A stretch of DNA of 50,529 nt, from the NCBI GenBank assembly GCA_934661755.1, contig CAKUJM010000020.1:1-50529 (forward strand). Reading direction: 5' to 3'. The translations under genes were made by a program, and so were the position numbers. Numbering within the stretch: the stretch's first letter is position 1; every line of letters begins with the position of its first letter. Of this stretch, positions 1 to 8,298 are shown in pieces. The notes under the pieces are model-generated. The model made no database searches. It saw nothing but the letters and a program-made list of their open reading frames with translations, and was not told the DNA's origin. The DNA comes from an uncultured Lentisphaeria bacterium. GTDB taxonomy: Bacteria > Verrucomicrobiota > Lentisphaeria > Oligosphaerales > Oligosphaeraceae.

Positions 1-157
1 AGGGGCGACGGAGGAGGGGCGACGGAGGAGGGGCGACGGAGAGGGGCGACGGAGGAGGGGCGACGGAGGAGGGGGGACGGAGGGGGGGGACGGAGGGGGC
101 GACGGAGGGACTACGGAGAGGACTACGGAGAGGGGCGACGGAGAGGGACGGAGGACA
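1..157. repeat. G-rich tandem repeat at left contig end
   Basis: Degenerate tandem units close to GGGGCGACGGAGGAG (15 bp, with 12-14 bp and ACTACGGAGAG variants) fill the first 157 bases. One strand is almost purely purine, and runs of five to eight G near 70-100 could form G-quadruplex structure. The array runs off the contig edge, so its true length is unknown. A related motif (GGGGGACGGAGGGTGCGGAGGG) occurs near 2635-2657, just upstream of the DtxR-type gene. No open reading frame here resembles a protein. Confidence 0.85.
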
Positions 158-215
158 AAACCTTCGTTTCCTGGCGGGCGGGCATTTTTGCGTCAAACTG
201 ACCCAAGAAGGCCAC

Positions 216-1064
216 TCATTCCCAATAGATTTCCTCGGCCTTGAATACTGGCCCTTCGAGGCATGACCGGCGGTATTCCCAGTCTTCGGGTGCATGCTGG
301 CTTCGGCATTTGACCACGCATCCGAAGCAGGCGCCAACTCCGCAGCACATTATTTCATCCAGGCTCACTTCGCAATCCCGCCAATCAGGGTTGCCGGCGG
401 CCATTGCCGCCACTGCCCGGAGCATCGGCATCGGTCCGCAGGCGGCCAAGCGTCGTCTGCGGTGGCGGCCATCCGGGTCTTCTGCCAGCTGCTGCATCAA
501 CGCGGTTATGCGGCCTTTTGTGCCCATGGATCCGTCATCGGTGGAGGCAAGCACCTGGCAACCCAGGGCGCGGAAATCATCCATCAGCAGAATATCATTG
601 GCGGAGCGGGCGCCCAGCAGGATCAGCGGGGACGGCGCCTGGTGGCCATTGCCGCCGCTTGCCAGCCAATGTGCATAGAAGAACATTGCCGCGCAGCCAT
701 ATCCGCCGCCGAGCATCACGGTTTGAGCCGTGCTTCCGGGGTCGGGAATGGTGAATCCATGCCCCAGCGGTCCCAGGACATCCAGCTTGTTGCCGGACCT
801 CACCCGGCTCAGCGCGGCGGAGCCGATGCCAACGACCTTGTAGACAATGGTCAGCTCTCCGTCACAGCAGTCGCAGATGCTGAATGGCCGCCGCAGCAGA
901 TGGGCCTCAATCCCCGGAATCCGGACGTGTACGAATTGTCCCGGTCTGGCAGCAGCCGCAAAGCCTTCCGGCACTTCGCAGCGCAAGATCCAGTATTCGC
1001 CCTTCAGGGGGGCGTTGTGGATCACCTTGGCACAGAACTGGGCAGCGGGATGGAAGTGGCACAT
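216..1064 (-). CDS. pyrK: Dihydroorotate dehydrogenase electron-transfer subunit (PyrK type)
   Basis: 282 aa. Iron-sulfur flavoprotein that passes electrons from the FMN-bearing dihydroorotate dehydrogenase PyrD to NAD in pyrimidine synthesis. Order: FAD-binding barrel (about 10-100, with RRPFSI at 58-63), NAD-binding Rossmann region (about 113-225, GGGYGCA then AACGPMPML), and a C-terminal [2Fe-2S] site with Cys 241, 246 and 249 (CGVGACFGC) and Cys 268 before GPVF. This Cys spacing is the PyrK signature. Length is slightly above the usual 250-265 aa. The ATG at 1064 has no clear ribosome-binding site. It follows the WaaP-like kinase by 54 bp on the same strand. No pyrD is in the window, so the partner must lie beyond the left edge or elsewhere. 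Confidence 0.9.
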   Translation of the reverse strand: MCHFHPAAQFCAKVIHNAPLKGEYWILRCEVPEGFAAAARPGQFVHVRIPGIEAHLLRRPFSICDCCDGELTIVYKVVGIGSAALSRVRSGNKLDVLGPLGHGFTIPDPGSTAQTVMLGGGYGCAAMFFYAHWLASGGNGHQAPSPLILLGARSANDILLMDDFRALGCQVLASTDDGSMGTKGRITALMQQLAEDPDGRHRRRRLAACGPMPMLRAVAAMAAGNPDWRDCEVSLDEIMCCGVGACFGCVVKCRSQHAPEDWEYRRSCLEGPVFKAEEIYWE

Positions 1065-1118
1065 GGGCGGGGGGGAAAAAAATCTGGATTTTGCGGCGCA
1101 GCCTACTGCAGCACGGCC

Positions 1119-1907
1119 TCACGACTGGGCGGCGATTTTGCGGCGGCGCTCTTGCAGGCGACGGCGGCAGGAAGCAAGAATCGCATCCTGCCGTGCGGAA
1201 GACAATGAATGGCGCTGTCCGGCATATCCCGCCAGGAAGCGATGCGCCGGCGCTTCATCCGGTTCGAAGCGCCGCAGCAGGCTATAGCACATCTGGGCCA
1301 GATTGCGCCGGAAAAAATGCCGCCGCAGCAGCGGTGGCGGCCTCCAGGTGCGGTCGTTGTCGAGCAGGATCGCCTGGTTGGTGTCGGGATTGCGGCAGAG
1401 ATTCCGGAGGATATAGTCGCCATGGGCGAAGCCGGCGTCGTGCATGCCGGCGGCGGCGACGGCCAGAAAATCCGCCAGCTCTCCGGCCGGCATGCCGGGC
1501 TCCTGCCACAGATCGGGATACGGCACGCCGCGGGTGATGAACAATTCCGTCGGAATCAGGCCATTCCGGCGGCGCACGGCCAGCAGCGGCTCCGCGCATT
1601 CAAGCCCCGCATCCAGCAGGGCCTCGCTGATGCGGAAGGCGGCAATGGAACGCGAGGGGCGGAAGACCCATTTGCACCACGAAAACCATTCCTCGCCCCG
1701 GAGGCCGGAATCAGTCAAGGCCCGGATGATCTTGCAAAATACCCTGCCGCCCGGAATCTCGATGCATCGCACTTCGCGGCTGGGGTAATGCACCACCGTC
1801 ACGCCGGGATGACGGGAAAGCCATCTGTCCAGTGGAGAAAAAAAAGACGCGTCATCGGGGCTGCGCGCCAGCCCATGCCAGCCATCCGATTCAAATGCAA
1901 CGCCCAT
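1119..1907 (-). CDS. Lipopolysaccharide kinase (WaaP/Kdo kinase-like) family protein
   Basis: 262 aa. Protein-kinase-fold enzyme of the family that phosphorylates LPS core sugars on the cytoplasmic face of the inner membrane. Visible landmarks: Lys 59 in the strand VFCKII (ATP-anchoring candidate), catalytic-loop motif HGDYILRN at 162-169 (catalytic Asp 164, Asn 169) and metal-binding LDNDR at 182-186. No membrane segment or signal peptide. Its ATG shares four bases with the TGA of the upstream regulator gene (ATGA overlap at 1905-1909), which implies translational coupling. Substrate specificity (heptose, Kdo or another sugar) cannot be read from sequence. Confidence 0.75.
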   Translation of the reverse strand: MGVAFESDGWHGLARSPDDASFFSPLDRWLSRHPGVTVVHYPSREVRCIEIPGGRVFCKIIRALTDSGLRGEEWFSWCKWVFRPSRSIAAFRISEALLDAGLECAEPLLAVRRRNGLIPTELFITRGVPYPDLWQEPGMPAGELADFLAVAAAGMHDAGFAHGDYILRNLCRNPDTNQAILLDNDRTWRPPPLLRRHFFRRNLAQMCYSLLRRFEPDEAPAHRFLAGYAGQRHSLSSARQDAILASCRRRLQERRRKIAAQS

Positions 1908-2626
1908 CAGCGGCGCTCCTGCGGCTGTGACCCCGATTCGGGCGGATCAGTGAGCTTCCGCACCCAGAGATTCTCGGCGACCTCGAGAGGAAATACCATC
2001 CGCCGCCCGCTGTCCTGGAGAAATACCGAAAGCGCGGTGTGATCCAGGCTGAACTCGCCGATAAGCAACGCCGTCCCCGCCGCACATGGCGGCTCATAGC
2101 TGCGCAAATTGCGGCTGGGACGGACAAATTCGCACCTGTCGCCAGGCGACAGCGCAGACATCACGGCATATTGCGACTCCGGATCGTCGTTGATATAGGC
2201 CATGGCCTCGGAAAGATGCACCGCCAATGCGTGGCTGTCCGAACGATTGGCAATGGCGTCGGAAAAGGCGATGAAGCGCCTCACGACATCATCATCCACA
2301 ATATGGTCGATGCTGCTGGACGCAATATGGGCGGTATCCGGCGGCAGCGCCAGCACCATCTGGAAGAAGTGCTCCAATGCGCGGTGGCTGGCGGCAATAT
2401 GCGATGCGACCGCCTTCCCAGATTCGGTCAATTCCACCGGGCGATGCGAGCTGTAATTGATATACCCCTTCGACGAAAGCTGCTGCAGGGCAATCGTCAC
2501 CGATGGCATCTTCACCTTCATGGCATCGGCAATGTCCTTGGTATGGGCATGGCCATGCGTTCGTGACAATGCGTCGATCGCCTCGATATAATCGACCTGG
2601 CTGTAGGAAAGGCCTTTTACTAGCAT
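1907..2626 (-). CDS. MntR/DtxR-family metal-dependent transcriptional regulator
   Basis: 239 aa from the ATG at 2626; a longer frame to 2782 would overlap fucI and lacks family similarity. N-terminal winged helix (about 5-70: MLVKGLSYSQVDYI start, then helices ending in QQLSSKGYI), a His-rich dimerisation and metal region (about 75-130, with HRALEHFF and DHIVDDDVV), and a C-terminal FeoA-like SH3 segment (about 165-225, LSPGDRCEFV). The layout is that of manganese/iron-responsive repressors. It overlaps the LPS kinase gene by four bases, an unusual partner. No transporter gene lies nearby, so the regulated metal is unknown. A G-rich stretch immediately precedes the start codon. Confidence 0.75.
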   Translation of the reverse strand: MLVKGLSYSQVDYIEAIDALSRTHGHAHTKDIADAMKVKMPSVTIALQQLSSKGYINYSSHRPVELTESGKAVASHIAASHRALEHFFQMVLALPPDTAHIASSSIDHIVDDDVVRRFIAFSDAIANRSDSHALAVHLSEAMAYINDDPESQYAVMSALSPGDRCEFVRPSRNLRSYEPPCAAGTALLIGEFSLDHTALSVFLQDSGRRMVFPLEVAENLWVRKLTDPPESGSQPQERR

Positions 2627-2718
2627 GAAAACGGCGGGGGACGGAGGGTGCGGAGGGAAAACGGAGGTGTCCGCCCCTGCCCTGGCGTACATGTCCTGGC
2701 AGGGGCGGAAGGCCGCCG

Positions 2719-4605
2719 TTAGCGGTACACTGGCCCGAGGAAGGCGCAGGCGCGGTAGTCGTCGCCGGCGAAGCGGTCCCACAGGGTCGGCCGGAAGACA
2801 TCCTCCTGCGGGACGTTGGTCATATCCACCGGGATGCGCAGCATCGCGTTGAAGGTGATCATGTCCGCGCCGATGAGTCCGAAGGACGATCCGTCATGAT
2901 TGGGGCCGATCTTTGACATGTATTCAAATGAGGACATGCCGCGCGGGCTCCAATAGGTCTCCGGCCAGGTCGGATCGGTCACCTTGGAGATGTGATCGGC
3001 GACCTTCCTGGGCAGTTCGACGGTTTCGCCCTCGACCACCGAGCAGGTCAGCATGTCACCCACGACATTGTACCGGTAATCCGTCATCGGGATGCCGCCG
3101 GGAGTCCGGAAGTGGCTGGAGTATCCATCGCCGGGGAAATAGGTCAGGGCCGCATTCATGTAGGTGGTGTTCTTGATTGCGGTTTCGATGAGCTTCTTCT
3201 GTGCCGCCGGATCATGGCAGATGACATTCCACAGCTCCTGGATCGACATATTCTGGCCGCCCTTGACCAGCTTGAAGATGTTGAGGGCGAAGTCCAGGGC
3301 CGACGCTCCGGAATTGCGCTTGTCGATAATGCCATTCGGGCAGATTTTGGCGACGTCGGTGCCGGTGGCCTTCTTGATCGACGCCGGAGTCCAGTTGGTG
3401 CGGATGTCGCTGAACATCTGGGCGGTGCCGCCGGAAAGCAGATGGCCGACCAGCATGCCGATGGCGTTCTTGGAGTCGTTTTCGGTGGCAATGGGGAGCG
3501 GCTGGCGGAATCCATTCCAGTCGAAGGAGCTGCACAGCAGCGACTCGCAGACGTCGTAATTCGGGTTGTAGTCGGTCCACTGGCGCTGTCCCTGGGTGCC
3601 GGCAAAAATGGCATTGACGCCCTGGGCGTATTCGACATCCGCCTCAAAGCCGTGCTTCTTGCCGTAGGCCTTGTCCGCCAATTTGGCATTGCCGTGCATG
3701 AGATCACGCACAATCAAGGTCATCTTCAGCGCCTTTTCCAGCACTTCGGCGTCGGACATGCCGGTGCGGCGGGTCTTGGCGGTATTGCCATGGCTGTTTT
3801 CGAACTTGAAGGACTTGCGCATCCACTTGAGGGCCTTTTCGAACTCCTCGTGGTCATAGAAATTGGTGTCGATGCGCCCGTTGAGGATGGTCTGATCAAC
3901 GGAGACTGTCCCCAGGCCCAGGTAGTTGAGCAGGATGTTGCGGCGCACATCGGAGCCGATGATCCCCATCGCCACCCCGCCGACGGAGAGGTAGTTCTTG
4001 CCGCGCATGTAAAGCACTGCGGCGGCACAACGGGCGAAACGCAGCAGCCGTCCGGACACATACGGCGAAAGCGGACCTTCCTCGTCTTCCAGGTCCGGCG
4101 AGTAGACGCTGAAAATCGGGCGGCATTTCTCGTCCATGGCCGCGCAGAACGCCTTCAGCCAGACGGCGCCGGGGCGGTCGGTCTGGTTGAGGCCGTACGC
4201 GCACTGCTGCCACTCGCTGGAGCCAATGCCCATCATGGCGCCCATGAGTTCGTCGGAATAGGACCATGAACGGCCGACCCAGATATTGGCGCCGACGCCC
4301 TGGGTGGCGTAGTACTCCTGCGCCCGGGCGGCGGTGCGCGCGCCGTAGACAATCTCCGGAGCCACCACCACGCGAATCGGCTCGCCGTTGGGCTGGCGGA
4401 CATTTTCGAGAATCAGGTCATAGACTTTCTCGACCATGCGCCAGGTGCGTTCCTGGTTGTCCTCGTAGGCACCGCGCCGTCCATCGGAGACCGGAGTGAT
4501 GGCGATGGTCGGAATCTGTCCCAGCACAATCGAACCGGGCTGCTGAAATGAGCGCGGCGTGGTCGCCAGCTTTTTGAAATCCGGACGGAGATCCTTGCTA
4601 GACAT
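2719..4605 (-). CDS. fucI: L-fucose isomerase
   Basis: 628 aa. Interconverts L-fucose and L-fuculose (often also D-arabinose and ribulose), Mn-dependent, cytosolic. The active-site block ATEND at 373-377 with Glu 375 and FSDIRT with Asp 400 matches the Glu/Asp metal pair of E. coli FucI, with one extra glycine between them (SGGTAQ). N-terminal substrate domain IPTIAITPVSDGRRG at 31-45 is also typical. Slightly longer than E. coli FucI (591 aa). A clear AGGAG lies 8-9 bases before the ATG, and the start is only 4 bp after the LpxH-like stop, so these genes are probably co-transcribed. No fuculose kinase is present, although a class II aldolase lies at 26273. Confidence 0.93.
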   Translation of the reverse strand: MSSKDLRPDFKKLATTPRSFQQPGSIVLGQIPTIAITPVSDGRRGAYEDNQERTWRMVEKVYDLILENVRQPNGEPIRVVVAPEIVYGARTAARAQEYYATQGVGANIWVGRSWSYSDELMGAMMGIGSSEWQQCAYGLNQTDRPGAVWLKAFCAAMDEKCRPIFSVYSPDLEDEEGPLSPYVSGRLLRFARCAAAVLYMRGKNYLSVGGVAMGIIGSDVRRNILLNYLGLGTVSVDQTILNGRIDTNFYDHEEFEKALKWMRKSFKFENSHGNTAKTRRTGMSDAEVLEKALKMTLIVRDLMHGNAKLADKAYGKKHGFEADVEYAQGVNAIFAGTQGQRQWTDYNPNYDVCESLLCSSFDWNGFRQPLPIATENDSKNAIGMLVGHLLSGGTAQMFSDIRTNWTPASIKKATGTDVAKICPNGIIDKRNSGASALDFALNIFKLVKGGQNMSIQELWNVICHDPAAQKKLIETAIKNTTYMNAALTYFPGDGYSSHFRTPGGIPMTDYRYNVVGDMLTCSVVEGETVELPRKVADHISKVTDPTWPETYWSPRGMSSFEYMSKIGPNHDGSSFGLIGADMITFNAMLRIPVDMTNVPQEDVFRPTLWDRFAGDDYRACAFLGPVYR

Positions 4606-4609
4606 TGAA

Positions 4610-5428
4610 TTATGCTCCTGTTTGCTTTTTTATTTTTGAGGATGGGGAAGCCATTTCCCCCGGGTTTCCGAAAGCCATGGGCCTTGAGGCATCACCGCGC
4701 GGCAAGGCGGGACACGCCCTGGCGGCCTGGCGCCAGGGCATGATGCAAATGGCGTTGGCCTCCGGGTCATAGAGCCCGATTTCACCATTTTCCTTCCAGG
4801 CCGGCAATACCGCAAGCAACCGTCCGCCATGCCGGCCCTCGACAAGGGCATGGTGGAAATGGCCATAGAGAACGCCCCGTAGCGCCGGCGATTGCAGGAC
4901 GGCAGTGGCCCGGGCGGAAATGCGCGACTGTTCGAAACGGTATTTGCGTTTTCTGGCCGAATGCTCCAGCTTGCGCTTGAGATAGCGCACAAACGCCGCC
5001 GCACCCGGCATCCAGTCCAGCAGAAAATGCGCCAGGCGGGACTTGCACCACCAGCGGAAGCGCCGATGCGCCGGCGTGGCGATGCCGGCAAAGTCATCGC
5101 CATGCTCCAAAAGCACCCCCCACTCCGGGATGACCAGCGCGTCGGCGGCACAGTCCGTAAAGCAATCCCGGTGATGGCGGACCACAAAGTACTCGTGATT
5201 GCCCTCAACCAGATAGATCCGGCGGCGGGCGCACTGAAGGCGACACCACTGGACAAACCAGAGCTGCAGCGCGGACTCGTACCGGCCAAGGCCAATCCAA
5301 AGCTCCATGATGTCGCCAAGGAAGGCCACGTCATGGTCAGTGCCCTCCAGCCAGCGCAGGAATTCCCGAAACTGCGCCTCCGAGCGCGTCCCGGGAATGA
5401 CGTGCGAGTCCGCGACAACAACCAGCAT
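4610..5428 (-). CDS. Calcineurin-like phosphoesterase, LpxH-like
   Basis: 272 aa from the ATG at 5428 (MLVVVADSH); the in-frame extension to 5524 overlaps the upstream gene. Metallophosphoesterase motifs are all visible: DSH at 7-9, GD at 38-39, GNHE at 76-79, HGDD at 109-112 and GHFH at 189-192. Order and spacing resemble UDP-2,3-diacylglucosamine diphosphatases (LpxH) of lipid A synthesis, but the protein is longer than LpxH (about 240 aa) and carries a basic helix (KRKLEHSARKRKYR, 151-164) that could form a lid or membrane contact. It sits 5 bp after the DUF4380-like gene and 4 bp before fucI. Lipid A role is a family inference; another phosphoester substrate is possible. Confidence 0.7.
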   Translation of the reverse strand: MLVVVADSHVIPGTRSEAQFREFLRWLEGTDHDVAFLGDIMELWIGLGRYESALQLWFVQWCRLQCARRRIYLVEGNHEYFVVRHHRDCFTDCAADALVIPEWGVLLEHGDDFAGIATPAHRRFRWWCKSRLAHFLLDWMPGAAAFVRYLKRKLEHSARKRKYRFEQSRISARATAVLQSPALRGVLYGHFHHALVEGRHGGRLLAVLPAWKENGEIGLYDPEANAICIMPWRQAARACPALPRGDASRPMAFGNPGEMASPSSKIKKQTGA

Positions 5429-5433
5429 CGGCG

Positions 5434-6486
5434 CTACTTGGAGGAGTTGCGGCCGCCGCGCTTCTTCTTCGGCTTCTCCGCTTCGGCCACCGCCTCCTCG
5501 CCATCGTGGCAGCCGCAGCCGCACTCGTCGTCATCGCAGCCGCACTTGTCGTCATCGCAGCAGCCGCATTCGTCGTCATCGCAATCGCAACTGAGCAGAT
5601 TCGGCACCAGGTACTTGTCGACATCCTCCTCGGTCTGGATCTTCGGCAGGTTGTCGATTCCCTGCCAGTATTCGATATGCTGCACGCATTCGCCGGGCTC
5701 AATGGTGTCCAGCGGCCCCAGGGTCTCCACTTCAGTGAAGCGGTTGCAGGAGTAGCATTCGATGGAGCACCCGCCATCGGGGTAGGTGCATTCCGGATCG
5801 TACTCGAAGTACTTGACCAGCGCCTGGCCGTTGTTGACATGCGCCACCCAGCCGCAGGCGTCGTTGAAGCCGATCTTGAGCGACTGCTTCGCCTTGCGGT
5901 CCTGCCTGACGAAGATGTAGTCGCTGCCATAGTCCAGGCGCGGATCCTTGAGGTCGGTGTACGCCCACAACGCCAGATGGCGGTCCGGCGAATAGGGATA
6001 TCCGTCAGGCTCGCGCCCCTGCGGGATGATCGCCAGGCCGCCCGGCGCCATCATCGACAGCGTCCATGGCGCCAGCTCGACCGGGAACACGCCGCAATTC
6101 TCGATGGTATGGGTCACCATGATCAGTCCGTTGGAGAGCGGCTCGACCAGCATCTTCTTGGACATCCCGGTGAAGACATCCGCCTCCATGGTGAATTCGA
6201 CTCCGGTGTCGCAATCCTTCACCTGCACCGGCATGTTGTCGGGTTCGTAGGTGCGCGGGCATGCCTCCGGAGAGTGCCAGAGGCGGTGTCCGCCATAGAG
6301 GGTGAAGCCATTTGCAGGCTGGGGCATTGGCTCCGGCGGAAGCACCACGAAATGATTGAATTTACTGTCCTTGCCGATGAAGCAGCCGATGATGCGCGGA
6401 CCGACCTGGGTGGTCACCGCCACGCGCAAGGCGTCGCCGCCCAATTCCACACAGCCTTTGTGAATGCCTACAGTGCACTTCTTCAT
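5434..6486 (-). CDS. DUF4380-like protein with Cys/Asp-rich C-terminal tail
   Basis: 350 aa. Residues 1-295 resemble DUF4380 proteins, a probable carbohydrate-handling beta-sandwich (galactose-mutarotase-like fold) common in PVC and Bacteroidota genomes: note GGHRLWHSPE at 65-74 and LAPWTLSMMAPGG at 138-150. Residues 300-327 form an unusual low-complexity tail with ten Cys and one His interleaved with Asp/Glu (CDCDDDECGCC, CGCDDDECGCGCH), followed by an Ala/Glu linker and a basic end (KPKKKRGGRNSSK). The tail looks built to bind metal. A good AAGGA lies about 10 bases before the ATG. First gene of the cluster with the phosphoesterase and fucI. No signal peptide. Function unknown. Confidence 0.7.
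   Translation of the reverse strand: MKKCTVGIHKGCVELGGDALRVAVTTQVGPRIIGCFIGKDSKFNHFVVLPPEPMPQPANGFTLYGGHRLWHSPEACPRTYEPDNMPVQVKDCDTGVEFTMEADVFTGMSKKMLVEPLSNGLIMVTHTIENCGVFPVELAPWTLSMMAPGGLAIIPQGREPDGYPYSPDRHLALWAYTDLKDPRLDYGSDYIFVRQDRKAKQSLKIGFNDACGWVAHVNNGQALVKYFEYDPECTYPDGGCSIECYSCNRFTEVETLGPLDTIEPGECVQHIEYWQGIDNLPKIQTEEDVDKYLVPNLLSCDCDDDECGCCDDDKCGCDDDECGCGCHDGEEAVAEAEKPKKKRGGRNSSK
5518..5590. repeat. Imperfect 21-24 bp tandem repeat encoding the Cys/Asp tail
   Basis: About three and a half units of a GC-rich repeat close to GCCGCACTCGTCGTCATCGCA lie inside the DUF4380-like gene. On the coding strand each encodes a Cys-rich step such as CDDDECG. Unit lengths of 21 and 24 bp keep the reading frame, so copy number could change by slippage without breaking the gene. 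Confidence 0.7.
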
Positions 6487-6861
6487 TGAAAAAATCCTTA
6501 AGTCGATTGGGGATGCCGCAAGAGCCTGCCGTACCGGAACACCGCACTCCTGACGGATTTACGAGGCGCCACGCTGGCGCCGGGATGCCATTCTCCTGGA
6601 TGTACGGCTTCCGAGAAATGGTATCCGCCGTTAGAATAACGCCATTTTCACAAAACGTGACGCCTGATGGAAAGAAAATCGCCTTTTTTTCACCAGTTTC
6701 GCCCAAAAAAACTTCCCCTCCCTTGTTTTTTTTCCGGTGACCCTGGAACCATGACGCTGGAGATTGGCGTCAAAACGGGGGTTCTGGATGGGGGGGGGAG
6801 TACGTTGCCGGCAAATGACGAAACCATGGCGCAAAAGAACCAGAACCAGCTTCACGCCGGA
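6487..6861. other. Intergenic region between hom and the DUF4380-like gene
   Basis: 375 bp without a credible gene. It must hold the promoter of the DUF4380-phosphoesterase-fucI cluster; I cannot place -35/-10 boxes with confidence. Poly-T/A runs occur at 6685-6735. The hom-proximal third is occupied by one copy of the dispersed palindromic element (6742-6866). Confidence 0.6.
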
Positions 6862-6866
6862 TCAGG
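6742..6866. repeat. Dispersed palindromic element, copy 1
   Basis: 125 bp with inverted arms: left CCTGGAACCATGACGCTGG; right (complement) CCTGATCCGGCGTGAAGCTGG, then TTTTGCGCCATG and TTCGTCATTT, both also in the 15391 copy. The right end covers the TGA of the homoserine dehydrogenase gene (6862-6864), so the element supplies the 3' end of that reading frame. Confidence 0.6.
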
Positions 6867-8166
6867 CCTCGCGCAGATCCTCCACGGTGAAGCAGATTGG
6901 CGGTTCCGCCACGGCGTTGTCGAGACGGATCTCGTTGAGGGCGCTTTCCATCGCCGCCTGGCTGGCCACATCAGTGAGGATCAGCATCGGGACGGTGGCG
7001 GCGGCATGGTCCTCACGCTGGGTGACCGAGGCGATGGAGATGCCATGATCGCCAAAGGTCCCCGCCACGGCGGCCAATACCCCGGGGCGGTTCTCCACCT
7101 CCACCCGGATATAGTAGCGGCCGCGGATCTCGTCCTTGGTGGCCAGCTGCATCGACGCCGCATGGACCGGGAAGGCCTTCACCCGCTCGACGCACTTGCA
7201 GGCGCGGTTGAGCGCCAGATCCATGATGTCGGCGACCACTGCGGAGGAGGTGGCGGCGCGCCCTGCACCGCGGCCGTAGTACATCGTCGAACCGACGATG
7301 TCGCCTTCCACCCACAGCGCATTGAAGACCCCGGAGACGTTGCCCAGAAGCGACTGCTTGGATACCAGCGAAGGCTGCACGCACAGCTGCAGCTTGCCGT
7401 CCAGGTCCTTGATGGTCGCCAGCAGTTTGATCCGGTAGCCCAGTTGCGAGGCGTACTCGATGTCCGTGAGCGTGACCTCGCGGATTCCGCGGACAGTGAC
7501 GTCGTCAAGAGTGAACCAGCGTCCGAACGCCAGGCTGGCCAGGATCGCCGCCTTGTTGGCGGTGTCATAGCCGTCGATGTCGGTGGAGGGATTGGCCTCG
7601 GCGTACCCGGCTTCCTGGGCGGCCTTGAGCACCATGCCGAAATCCGCCTTTTCATTTTCCATCCGCGTCAGGATGTAGTTGCAGGTGCCGTTGAGAATGC
7701 CGTACATTGCGGATGCATGGTTGGCGATGAGCCCCTCGCGCAACGCCTTGATGCAGGGGATGCCGCCGCCCACCGATGCCTCGAAATAGATCTCGGCGTG
7801 ATTGGCGCGGGCCAGTTCGAAAAGCTCCTGCCCGAAGACCGCCAGAAGCGCCTTGTTGGCCGTCACCACCGGCTTGCCGCGCTTCAGCGCCTCGCTGACG
7901 AATTTGCGGGCGATGGTGGTGCCGCCGACCAGTTCGACCACCACATCCACCTGGGGATCGTCGATCAGCTGCATGGCATCGGAAATCAGGATGCCCTCCG
8001 GCAACGCAATTCCGCGGTCAGTGGTGGTGTCCAGGTCGGCGATCCGGGCAATCACCGGCGTCACGCCAGTGCGCGCCGCCATGATCCCGGCGTTCTTCAT
8101 TACCGTCTCGACCACTCCGGCGCCGACCGTGCCGAAGCCGATTACTCCGATGCGTATTTGTTCCAT
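6862..8166 (-). CDS. hom: Homoserine dehydrogenase
   Basis: 434 aa. Reduces aspartate semialdehyde to homoserine for threonine and methionine synthesis, cytosolic. N-terminal NAD(P)-binding motif GVIGFGTVGAGVV (7-19), VTANKALLA of the substrate region, GILNGTCNYI and DIDGYDTANKAAILA with the conserved acidic residues and catalytic Lys. C-terminal ACT domain (about 350-425, beginning YYIRVEVENRPGVLA) for feedback control by an amino acid. Length is typical of the ACT-bearing form. It stands alone: no thrB, thrC or aspartokinase is adjacent. A dispersed repeat ends inside its last codons. Confidence 0.95.
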   Translation of the reverse strand: MEQIRIGVIGFGTVGAGVVETVMKNAGIMAARTGVTPVIARIADLDTTTDRGIALPEGILISDAMQLIDDPQVDVVVELVGGTTIARKFVSEALKRGKPVVTANKALLAVFGQELFELARANHAEIYFEASVGGGIPCIKALREGLIANHASAMYGILNGTCNYILTRMENEKADFGMVLKAAQEAGYAEANPSTDIDGYDTANKAAILASLAFGRWFTLDDVTVRGIREVTLTDIEYASQLGYRIKLLATIKDLDGKLQLCVQPSLVSKQSLLGNVSGVFNALWVEGDIVGSTMYYGRGAGRAATSSAVVADIMDLALNRACKCVERVKAFPVHAASMQLATKDEIRGRYYIRVEVENRPGVLAAVAGTFGDHGISIASVTQREDHAAATVPMLILTDVASQAAMESALNEIRLDNAVAEPPICFTVEDLREA

Positions 8167-8270
8167 TTGATGAAGCGATGCTTTTTTCTGTACAGGGGAT
8201 GATCAAAACTCCGCGGCCCTTCCGCAGGGAATGCGGCGTCAATGGCCGAAGCGGAAGGGACGGCGGAGGC

Positions 8271-8298
8271 CTTCCCGGTTCATTTTCCAACCGGGAAG
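8271..8298 (-). terminator. Hairpin spanning the stop codon of the rhamnosidase gene
   Basis: CTTCCCGGTT and AACCGGGAAG form a perfect 10-bp stem with an 8-base loop that contains the TGA (8280-8282). No U-run follows, so intrinsic termination is uncertain; it may mark or protect a transcript end. Confidence 0.4.

Noticed and set aside
2627..2782. N-terminal extension of the DtxR-type regulator
   Set aside because: It would overlap fucI and encodes an Arg/Pro-rich stretch unlike the family; the ATG at 2626 begins the winged helix directly.
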